From Neodontobutis hainanensis (Eukaryota; Chordata; Actinopteri; Gobiiformes; Odontobutidae): a stretch of DNA of 64,000 nucleotides. How positions within the stretch are numbered: the stretch's first letter is position 1; the number at the start of each line of letters is the position of its first letter. Below, one piece after another: positions 34,601 through 46,600 of the stretch. The position numbers and the translations under genes are program-made. The stretch lies in assembly GCA_024349245.1 (NCBI GenBank), contig JALDNG010000105.1, positions 1,128,501-1,192,500 on the forward strand. The letters are read 5' to 3'. Under the pieces are notes generated by a model. It did not search any database. It was not told the DNA's origin and was given only the letters and a program-made list of their open reading frames with translations.

Positions 34601-37600
34601 CTCTGGGGATTGTAGTTCTGTCTCTGGGGCTGTAGTTCTGTCTCTGAGGGCTGTAGTTCTGTCTCTGGGGATTGTAGTTCTATCTCTGGGGGCTGTAGTT
34701 CTGTCTCTGGGGATTGTAGTTCTGTCTCTGGGGATTGTAGTTCTATCTCTGGGGGCTGTAGTTCTGTCTCTGGGGCTGTAGTTCTGTCTCTGAGGGCTGT
34801 AGTTCTGTCTCTGGGGATTGTAGTTCTGTCTCTGGGGATTGTAGTTCTGTCTCTGGGGATTGTAGTTCTGTCTCTGGGGACTGTAGTTCTGTCTCTGAGG
34901 GCTGTAGTTCTGTCTCTGGGGATTGTAGTTCTGTCTCTGCGGACTGTAGTTCTGTCTCTGGGGATTGTAGTTCTGTCTCTGAGGGCTGTAGTTCTGTCTC
35001 TGGGGATTGTAGTTCTGTCTCTGGGGCTGTAGTTCTGTCTCTGGGGATTGTAGTTTTTACCTGAGAGGTTGCTGAGTAGCAGCTGCCTGACCCCGCTGCT
35101 GTAGTTCTTGTTCTTGGAACTAAGGTCGGACATAATCTCGGAACTAAGCTGGTAGTTGGAGACCACTAACAGAGAGAACTTTTCCTCGTACAGAGTGTGT
35201 CCTCGAATCAGACGCAGGTTCAGCAGTGGGACGGCCTCGGCCTCGTTCATGCCAATCAGGACGTATCCCCCCACCTCCTTGATCGACTGAGGATAAGAGT
35301 AAACAGAGAAGACATGGGTTTGTGGCTTTTATATCCAGTTGAACACACAGAGTTTTATCTGTGTATATACCCTGAACACAAAATTAAACACTTTTGTTTT
35401 CGCTCCCATTTCTCATGAGCTGAACTCAAAGTTCTAAGACTTTTACCATGAACACAAAAGTTTTATAATATATTCTTCACAAATCTGTTCAAAAGTGTGT
35501 TAGTGAGCCCTTCTGTGTGTATGGCGTCCTGTGGGTGGCCTGTGGAGGTGCTGGTGTAGGTTATGGACACCGAACACAGGTGCATTCAAAACCAGGTCTA
35601 AACCAAAACCAGGTCTAAAGCAGGTCTAAACCAGGTCTAAACCAGGTCTAAACCAGGTTTAAACCAGGTTTAAACCAGGTCTAAACCAAAACCAGGTCTA
35701 AAGCAGGTCAAAACCAGGTCTAAACCAGGTTTAAACCAGGTCTAAACCAAAACCAGGTCTAAAGCAGGTCAAAACCAGGTCAAAACCAGGTCTAAACTAG
35801 CTTAAAAGAAATGATATGATGATATTCATGATTATAGACTTTTCTAAAATGCAGTGGAATATAACCCAGGACAGAAGAGTGGCTGGTACTATCAGAGACT
35901 GTTTGAGAAAAAAGAAAAAAATCACTGGACTAGACAATAAACCAGGGTTAAACCAAAGACTAAACAAGGACTGAACCACATCCAAAACTAAAACACTTCA
36001 AAGTTTTTCAGAGCAGAGCCTAGAGGCCATTATCGGAGTTACACTTAAACCTTCATCCCAACAAGAACAACATAAAGCCCCACATTTCACAGTTCTTCTT
36101 CATCACCTCAGGTTAGGACGATCAGGGTTTGTTCTGTGTCAGTCTGAGTCAAATTATTTCAAACAGGAAGTGGATCAATACAGTTCTCTGGTCTTTCTCT
36201 GGTCTTCGTCTGGTCTTCGTCCCACTCAGAGTTCACTGTGACACGGCTCTGTTCAGACAGTGTTTGTGTGTGTTCAGATAACGCAGCTGTGGCCTTCAAG
36301 TTCCACGTGTCAAACTGTCCCTGAACACACCACTACAACCACCAGAGCGGGACATTTTTCTCTCAATGTTTGAACAAAACCAAAGTGTTCCTCCTTGAAT
36401 ATTGTCTCCAGAAAAATAAACCTAATCTTTATATCTCTGTCACAGATTGTTTTCAAACGCCTACTGTGACCTCGAGCAAACATCCGACAGAAAACAGATA
36501 AAAACATTTACTCAGAGACATTATGATTAATGTGTGATTAATGTTGGTGCAGGAATAATGAACACAGGCCTCGTCCACACTAAACCTGGTCCAAACAGGT
36601 CTAAACCTGGACAAAACAGGTCTAAACCTGGACAAAACAGGTCTAAACCTGGACTAAACAGGTCTAAACCTGGACTAAACAGGTCTAAACCTGGACTAAA
36701 CAGGTCTAAACCTGGTCTAAATGGTCTAAACCTGGACTAAACAGGTCTAAACCCGGACTAAACAGGTCTAAACCTGGTCTAAATGGTCTAAACCTGGACT
36801 AAACAGGTCTGAACCCGGACTAAACAGGTCTAAACCCGGACAAAACAGGTCTAAACCTGGTCCAAACAGGTCTAAACCTGGACAAAACAGGTCTAAACCT
36901 GGACTAAACCTGGTCTAAATGGTCTAAACCTGGACTAAACAGGTCTAAACCCGGACTAAACAGGTCTAAACCCGGACAGAACAGGTCTAAACCTGGTCCA
37001 AACAGGTCTAAACCTGGTCCAAACAGGTCTAAACCTGGTCCAAATGGTCTAAACCTGGACTAAACAGGTCTAAACCTGGACTAAACAGGTCTAAACCCGG
37101 ACAAAACAGGTCTAAACCTGGTCCAAACAGGTCTAAACCTGGTCCAAACAGGTCTAAACCTGGACTAAACAGGTCTAAACCTGGACAAAACAGGTCTAAA
37201 CCTGGACCAAACAGGTCTAAACCTGGTCCAAACAGGTCTAAACCTGGACAAAACAGGTCTAAACCTGGACTAAACAGGACTAAACCAGTACTAAACCTGG
37301 TCCAAACAGGTCTAAACCTGGACTAAACAGGTCTAAACCTGGTCCAAACAGGTCTAAACCTGGTCCAAACAGGTCTAAACCTGGTCCAAACAGGTCTAAA
37401 CCAGGTCTAAACAGGACTAAAGCAGGACTCAACCAGGACTAAACAGAACTAAACCAGGACTAAACAGAACTAAACCAGGACTAAACCTGGACTAAACCTG
37501 GTCCAAACAGGTTTAAACCTGGACTAAAGCAGGACTAAACCAGGTCTAAACAGGACTAAACAGGTCTAAACCAGGACTAAACCAGGACTAAACCAGTACT

Positions 37601-40600
37601 AAACCAGTACTTAACAGGACTAAAGCAGGGGGCACAGACCTGCAGGAAGCCCAGGTCGTGGTGGGGCAGGGTGTGGGTGATCTCCAGATTGTCCAGGACC
37701 ACGGTGCAGTTGGAGAACATCCGGACCATGTGCTCGTAGTGGTTCTGACGAGACCCGAGCTGGTTCAGCTGGTTACTGGACCCCTGGCAGACTACAACAC
37801 ACAGAACGACAGGTTAGCACTCAATCTCCCATAATCCTCTGGTTTCACCCCACAGTGCATGTGACTCAGATCCTGCTTTAGTTTGTATTTTTCAAACTTC
37901 CAACCATTATACATTCTATTAGTTATTTTTTATTCCTCAATACGTGGCTCAGTGGCTCAGTGGTAGAGCGGTCACCCTTCAACTGGAAGGTTGGTGGTTC
38001 AATTCCCACTCTCCTCACAGTCCATACTGTCGTCGTGTCCTTGGGCAAGACACTTAACCCCCCTTGCCTCCAGTGTTTGTAGCACTGGTAATTAGTAGCT
38101 CAATGTAAGTCATTTGCAGAGTGACAGTATCTGATTCTCAGGTGCAGGTTATGAGAGGGCACCTGTCAGACCGACCGGTGAGGCCTCATTCCATTCAACA
38201 CCTTCAACTGACGAGTTAAACCCTTTTCAGGAAAACGATCAGACACCAACACACCTGAGCAGAACACACACCTGAACATGTACACACACACCTGAGCAGA
38301 AAACACACACACCTGAACAGAACACACACACCTGAACATAACACACACACCTGAGCAGAACACACACCTGAACATGTACACACACACCTGAGCAGAAAAC
38401 ACACACACCTGAGCAGAAAACACACCTGAGCAGAAAACACACACCTGAACAGAACACACACACCTGTGCAGAACACACACCTGAACAGAACACACACACC
38501 TGTGCAGAACACACACCTGAACATGTACACACACACCTGTGCAGAACACACACCTGAACATGTACACACACACCTGAGCAGAAAACACACCTGAGCAGAA
38601 AACACACACCTGAACAGAACACACACACCTGAGCAGAACACACACCTGAACAGAACACACACCTGAACATGTACACACACACCTGAGCAGAACACACACC
38701 TGAACATGTACACACACACCTGAGCAGAAAACACACCTGAGCAGTAAACACACACACCTGAGCAGAAAACACACATCTGAGCAGAAAACACACCTGAGCA
38801 GAAAACACACACACCTGAGCAGAAAACACACATCTGAGCAGAAAACACACACCTGAGCAGAAAACACACACACCTGAGCAGAACACACACCTGAACATGT
38901 ACACACACACCTGAGCAGAACACACACCTGAGCAGAAAACACACCTGAACATGTACACACACACCTGAACAGAACACACACACCTGAGCAGAAAACACAC
39001 ACCTGAGCAGAAAACACACACACACCTGAACAGAACACACACCTGAGCAGAAAACACACACCTGAACAGAACACACACACCTGAGCAGAAAACACACACA
39101 CACACACCTGTGCAGAAAACACACACCTGAACATGTACACACACACCTGTGCAGAAAACACACCTGAGCAGAAAACACACACCTGAACAGAACACACACC
39201 TGTACAGTACACACACACCTGAACAGAACACACACCTGTACAGTACACACACACCTGAACAGAACACACACACCTGAACAGAAAACACACACACCTGAAC
39301 AGAAAACACACACCTGAACAGAAAACACACACACCTGAGCAGGAAACACACCTGAGCAGAAAACACACACACCTGAGAAGGAAACACACCTGTACAGAAA
39401 ACACACACCTGAACAGTACACACACACCTGAACAGAACACACACACCTGAGCAGAACACACACACACCTGAACAGAACACACACACCTGAACAGAACACA
39501 CACACCTGAACAGAAAACACACACACCTGAACAGAACACACACACCTGAACAGAACACACACACCTGTACAGGTCTAAACAGGTCTAAACAGGTCTAAAC
39601 CAGGTCTAAAGCAGGTCTGAACCAGGTCTAAACAGGTCTAAACAGGTCTAAACCAGGTCTAAAGCAGGTCTGAACCAGGTCTAAACAGGTCTAAAGCAGG
39701 TCTAAAGCAGGTCTAAAGCAGGTCTGAACCAGGTCTAAACAGGTCTAAAGCAGGTCTAAAGCAGGTCTGAACCAGGTCTAAACCAGGTCTAAACAGGTAT
39801 CTGCAGTAGAGGCCGGTTTGAGGGCTGCACTTTAGAGAAAAGGTGAGTATTTAACAGAGCCTCAGTTTGAACCCTGACCCTCAGTTTGAACCCTGACCCT
39901 CAGACGAGACGGCTACATAAAAACATGGAGGCTGTCGTATTAAATGAAAAACTCTTCAGTTTTTCACTCTTCCTCTGGATCTCAGCTGCATTTGATACGA
40001 TTGATCCTGCAGTGCTAATCAACAGACTTAAAGATGTTTTTGGCATCTCTGGCTCTGCTCTTTCTTGGTTAGAATCCTATCTGTGTGATAGGTCTCATTT
40101 TGTCTCTTTTAATAAATCCTTCTCCTCCACGGCACCAGTGAAGTTCGGTGTGCCACAAGGGTCTGTGCTCGGTCCCATACTTTTTTCACTATATGTTACA
40201 CCATTGGGACAAATCATCAGAAGTTATGGAGTGAACTTCCACTGTTACGCCGATGATACACAGCTGTATCTACCAATAAAAGTGAATAATACTGACATCA
40301 TGCGTCTAGAGGCCTGCCTCGTTTCAATTAAAACATGGATGTCTCAAAACTTCCTCCATTTGAACTCTGATAAAACAGAGCTCTTGTTAATTTGTCCTGC
40401 CAGTCATCGGCACAAGTTCAACAATCTTACTGTCTCGATCAACAACTGTGTGTTGGAGCAACACTGTGAGGAACCTCGGTGTCATTTTTGACTCCACACT
40501 ATCTCTGCAGCAGCACATTAGTGAGGTCACTAAACTGGGCTTTTTTCACTTGAGGAATATCTCAAAAACTCCCTCCTGCCTCTCTTTAGCTGATGCTGAA

Positions 40601-43600
40601 ATTCTCATTCATGCATTAGTCACATCCAGGCTGGACTACTGCGTTATTCTCTGGACTGCCGAAGAAAAGTACTCACAGTCTACAAATGGTCCAAAATACA
40701 GCCGCCAGACTTTTAACAAAGACCAGGAAGTTCGATCACATTACTCCGGTCCTGGCTTCATAACACTTCCTCATGTTAGAGCTGATTTCAAAGTTCTCTT
40801 GTTAAACTATAAAATCCTTTGTGGACGCGTGCCCTCTGACCTCTCTGACCTCATCACCTGGTATACTCCAGCTCATACCCTTCGCTCTCAGGACGCTGGC
40901 TGTAGCTGTAGGTACACACTCAACCGCTGATATTATTATTACATCTGCCTTTTTCAGTAGTATTTAGCACTTTTGTTTTTCTCCTTTCTACCTCCTCCTT
41001 GGGTGGACGCAAACCTCTGATCTGCCCCGACTCTGCTCCAGAGTGAGGACCCACAGCTCATCTTTCATCTACCTTGATAATGGCTGAGGTCCCATCCACC
41101 TTACATACACAGACACATACACACACATACACACACACACATACACAGACAGAGTGGACACTGGACGCTGTCAACATAAATGTTTTTTGTGAATATGTTT
41201 TGTATTTTTATGTATTTTTTTTTCAACTGTCCTGGACACATTCTTGCACGGCCTGTCCGTCCTGGGAGTGGATCCCTCATTCTGTGGTTCTCCCTGAGGT
41301 TTCTCTTTTTTCCCGGCTGGGTTTTTTGGGAGTTTTTCCTCCCCCTGATGGAGGGTCTAAGGACAGGGGATGTTGTCTAGTACAGTCTGTTAAGCCCTTT
41401 GAGGCAGCTGTTGTTGTGATATTGGGCTATACAAAAATAAATGTCTTGTCTTGTCTCTGTAAAACTCTTCTTCTTCAGTCTTTTAAAAGTGTGTTTTTCA
41501 CTCTTCCTCTGTAAAACTCTTCTTCTTCAGTCTTTTAAAAGTGTGTTTTTCACTCTTCCTCTGTAAAACTCTTCTTCTTCAGTCTTTTAAAAGTGTGTTT
41601 TTCACTCTTCCTCTGTAAAACTCTTCTTCTTCAGTCTTTTAAAAGTGTGTTTTTGTGTTTTTCACTCTTTCTCTGTAAAACTCTTCTTCTTCAGTCTTTT
41701 AAAAGTGTGTTTTTCACTCTTCCTCTGTAAAACTCTTCTTCTTCAGTCGTTTAAGTGTGTTTTTCACTCTTTCTCTGTAAAACTCTTCTTCTTCAGTCGT
41801 TTAAGTGTGTTTTTCACTCTTTCTCTGTAAAACTCTTCTTCTTCAGTCGTTTAAGTGTGTTTTTCACTCTTCCTCTGTAAAACTCTTCTTCTTCAGTCTT
41901 TTAAAAGTGTGTTTTTCACTCTTCCTCTGTAAAACTCTTCTTCTTCAGTCTTTTAAAAGTGTGTTTTTCACTCTTCCTCTGTAAAACTCTTCTTCTTCAG
42001 TCGTTTAAAAGTGTGTTTTTCACTCTTCCTCTGTAAAACTCTTCTTCTTCAGTCTTTTAAAAGTGTGTTTTTCACTCTTCCTCTGTAAAACTCTTCTTCT
42101 TCAGTCTTTTAAAAGTGTGTTTTTCACTCTTCCTCTGTAAAACTCTTCTTCTTCAGTCTTTTAAAAGTGTGTTTTTGTGTTTTTCACTCTTCCTCTGTAA
42201 AACTCTTCTTCTTCAGTGAGTGTTTTTAAAGTGCTTCAGTAAAACGCTCTGTTCCAGACGTGAGCTCTGAGAGTGACCTTGCCTCAGGCAAAAACACAAA
42301 CATTACACAGGACGATAACAGGAGCTGTTTCAGCCCCGGGCAGATCCAGGACTGGTCCAGACCTGGTCCAGACCGGGATTAGACCTGGATTAGACCGGGG
42401 TTAAGTGCTGTCATGATTTGTATTGATTTGCATCAAAACATTTATTTCACATGATTGAGTTTCAACAGTGTTTTTCAGTCTGTTGCATAAACCCTGGACT
42501 ACAACAGGACTGAAGCAGGACTAAAGCAGGGCTAACCGGGTCTTACCCTGCAACTAACCAAGTCTAAAGAAGGACTAGAACAGGTCTAGAACAGGACTAC
42601 TGTGGAATCTGTTGAATCTGTTAGTGTTTCTCGACTCAGTGTCACATTCCTCCTGAGTCGGCTGTTAGTGTGACTCCGGGTCTAAACCTGGTCTAAACCT
42701 GGTCTAAACCGGGTATAAACCAGGTCTAAACCAGTTCTAAACCGGGTCTAAACCGGGTCTAAACCGGGTCTAAACCAGGTCTAAACCAGGTCTAAACCAG
42801 TTCTAAACCAGTTCTAAACCTGGTCTAAACCAGTTCTAAACCTGGTCTAAACCAGGTCTAAACCGTGTCTAAACCAGGTCTAAACCAGTTCTAAACCAGT
42901 TCTAAACCTGGTCTAAACCAGTTCTAAACCTGGTCTAAACCAGGTCTAAACCAGTTCTAAACCAGTTCTAAACCAGTTCTAAACCGGGTCTAAACCGGGT
43001 CTAAACCAGTTCTAAACCAGTTCTAAACCTGGTCTAAACCGGGTCTAAACCTGGTCTAAACCTGGTCTTAACCTGGTCTTAACCTGTTCTTAACCTGGTC
43101 TTAACCTGGTCTAAACCTGGTCTAAACCTGGTCTAAACCTGGTCTAAACCGGATCAAAGCTCTTATAATTAGTGGTTCAGGTTAATAAGTGTTTATTATT
43201 TGGAGGAAACAGGTTGAGCTCAGTGTTTGGCAGCAGCTGTTTTCTCGTGTTTACAACCATTAAACTCTTCTGGACCTGGTTGTCCCAGTCTGGCTTTAGT
43301 GTTCTTCTTTAGTGTTCATCTTTAGTGTTCATCTTTAGTGTTCATCTTCAGTGTTCATCTTTAGTGTTCATCTCTAGTGTTCATCTCCAGTGTTCATCTC
43401 GTGTTCATCTTCAGTGTTCATCTCTAGTGTTCATCTCTAGTGTTCATCTCCAGTGTTCATCTCTAGTGTTCATCTTCAGTGTTCATCTTTAGTGTTCATC
43501 TTCAGTGTTCATCTTTAGTGTTCATTTCTAGTGTTCATGTCGAGTGTTCATGTCGAGTGTTCATGTTGAGTGTTCATCTTTAGTGTTCATTTCTAGTGTT

Positions 43601-46600
43601 TATGTCGAGTGTTCATCTCCAGTGTTCATCTCTATTGTTCATCTTTAGTGTTCATCTCCAGTGTTCATCTCCAGTGTTCATCTTTAGTGTTCATGTTGAG
43701 TGTTCATCTTTAGTGTTCATTTCTAGTGTTTATGTCGAGTGTTCATCTCCAGTGTTCATCTCCAGTGTTCATCTCTATTGTTCATCTCCAGTGTTCATCT
43801 CTATTGTTCATCTTTAGTGTTCATCTCCAGTGTTCATCTCCAGTGTTCATCTCTAGTGTTCATCTTTAGTGTCCATCTTTAGTGTTCATGTCGAGTGTTC
43901 ATGTTGTGTGTTCATGTCGAGTGTTCATCTCTAGTGTTCATCTCCACTGTTTATCTCCAGTGTTCATCTCCACTGTTCATCTTTAGTGTTCATCTCTAGT
44001 GTTCATCTCTAGTGTTCATCTCCAGTGTTCATCTCCAGTGTCCATCTCTAGTGTTCATCTCTAGTGTTCATCTCCAGTGTTCATCTCCAGTGTCCATCTC
44101 TAGTGTTCATCTCCAGTGTCCATCTCTAGTGTTCATCTCTAGTGTTCATCTCCAGTGTTCATCTCCAGTGTCCATCTCTAGTGTTCATGTCGAGCAGAAG
44201 AAACCAGGCTTAGGACCGTTGCATCATGGGAAATTAAACACCAATATCAGCCTCAAGGAGGTGTATCAGACCCGCATTATATTGTGTATTACTTTTTTCT
44301 GTAACATTGTAATCTAATGCATTACTAAAACAAAATTTGTTGATACAAAGGTATTTAACCAGACTGTAGTAATGAAACTCCAGAGAAAAAAACACATCTG
44401 TAGGTGACCAGAAGGTTCAGTAGAAAAAGACGATGTTCCTGGAAGAACAGGTGCTGAGCTGCTCGAATCCCGAGACGTAATGAGACTGGTCAGAGGAGTG
44501 TTGTTGAATACTACCACAACTTTTAGAAACGCAAAAGCAAAAGACAGAACTGGAGTCCTTTAATAATCACCAGTCGACACTTTGCATCGAGTGAAAGCTG
44601 CAGAAGAGACTCTCAGCAATGGCCTCACGTTCGAGCGCCTAAATGCCCCAGTCAGAGTTGAGTTACAGACATGGAACACTGTGGATCTTTTACAGTTGCT
44701 TAATATCGCCGTTACCATGACAACGCTGTGAGTGACACACAGTCTGCCGACAAATGAGTTACGAGCAAAGCGCACTGCTTCGGTTTTCCCTCTGGCATCG
44801 ACAGGAAACAAACGGGACAGTCATGACAGGACGAGGGGAATCTGCAGATCTCCCCCGGGACATGGGACGGGACGCTTAAAACCAGACGTTTATTACACTC
44901 TTTATTACATGTGCAGCTGATGAAACACTAATATTAACAAAGAAAGAAGTCATATAACCCCCATAACGCCTTGATTAGAGTAAAGGGGCTCTGTAAATTA
45001 CCCATGTGGCCCTTGCGTCTTACATTGTCGTGTCTAAATGATGTTTGACCTCGGAGACGAAGTGGGCTAAAGCTAAGACTTGTATTTATACTTTGAGGGT
45101 AATGCACTGGTGTTGCTTTTAGATTGTTTCGACATTAAGCAGAAAAAGGAGAGGTTCATGAAGACGTCTGTCCTTCGATCACACGTGTCATTTGTCATTA
45201 GGCTTTAGGTTACACAGTGTGGCTAATATTTCAGTAAATAACTCAAAAGTAAAGGGATTACATTTCAGAGAAGTATAAATACAGTAATTATAATGTATTA
45301 CAGTTTGGAACGGGCCCAACACTGATTATAACTATAAAAGATATACTTGTATTTGTAATGGGAGACAGTCGGAGCCAGGCTTCATTTCTCAGTCCCTTGT
45401 TCCATTATTTATGTAGAGTCTTAATTAAACAGACAAAGGCAGGAGGTAAACAGGCCTCACTGACAGCTCTGGGTCGGACTCTTACGTAAGAAGACAATCA
45501 GGTTTGGAGACACATGATCCTCTGAACCGGGTCTGAACCAGGTCTGAACCAGGTCTGAACCAGGCTCTGAACCAGGACTGAACCAGACCGTAAATCCTTT
45601 TCCCTTTAAACAAAAGCCTATTTAAACGTGAACAACAACACTTTCACTGGAGCCCCCTCAAGTCTCCTCAAAATGTGTGCTACTCTTTAGTCCTGGTCCA
45701 GTCCAAGTCTAGTCCTGGTCTAGTCCAGGTATAGTCCTGGTCCAGTCCTGGTCCAGTCCTGGTCTAGTCCAGGTCTAGTCCTGGTCTAGTCCTGGTCTAG
45801 TCCAGGTATAGTCCTGGTCTAGTCCTGGTCTAGTCCTGTATAGTCCTGGTCTAGTCCTGGTCTAGTCCTGGTCTAGTCCTGGTCTAGTCCTGGTCTAGTC
45901 CAAGTCTAGTCCTGGTCTAGTCAGGTATAGTCCTGGTCTAGTCCTGGTCTAGTCCTGTATAGTCCTGGTCTAGTCAGGTATAGTCCTGGTCTAGTCCTGG
46001 TCTAGTCCTGGTCTAGTCCTGGTCTAGTCCTGGTCTAGTCCTGGTCTAGTCAGGTATAGTCCAGGTCTAGTCCTGGTCTAGTCTCAGTGCTCGTGAGTGG
46101 CTGTGGTGTAAAAGTGAAAGTCTGGTCGCAGCAGGGGTCTGTAAGTCGGAGAGTTGGCTGCAGGTGTAAAAACACAGTGAGAGGAGCTGTGACTGACCTC
46201 TGACCTCTGACATGACCCCTTTCGAGGAGGGGTCCCTGAGGCCGTCCCAAACCAGACTCGAGGGAATTTATACAACTTTGTGCTTTTTTGGTGACAAACA
46301 ATCTATCATTAATGTGCAATAATAAAGTATATCTAGTCCTAGCAATCGTTGGCGGTTTAATTCCTGCTCTCGCCACAGTTCATACTGTCGTTGTGTCCTT
46401 GGGCAAGACACTTAACCCTTGTCTCCAGTGGTGTTCAGCTGTGACACTGGTGAATAGAAGCTTAATGTAAGTTGCTTTGGATAAAAGCTTGAGCTGAATG
46501 AATAAATGTGAATGCACTTAACTCGGTCTAAACAGGTCTAAAGAGGTCTAAACCAGGCCTAAACCAGTTCAAATCCACACAAAACCGAATCCAACCTAAT

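Noticed and set aside
33868..35274. 468-codon minus-strand frame
   Set aside because: Its first part is real egfr exon 3, but the rest is read-through of the donor into a 21-bp array.
36453..36740. NRSKPGL repeat frame
   Set aside because: Part of the 22-bp intronic array.
37945..38020. Possible tRNA gene
   Set aside because: A and B boxes are present but the acceptor stem does not pair and a SINE body follows.
38166..39564. Three overlapping Cys/Val-rich open frames of about 450 codons
   Set aside because: Repeat unit without stops; all three frames are open equally, which real genes do not show.
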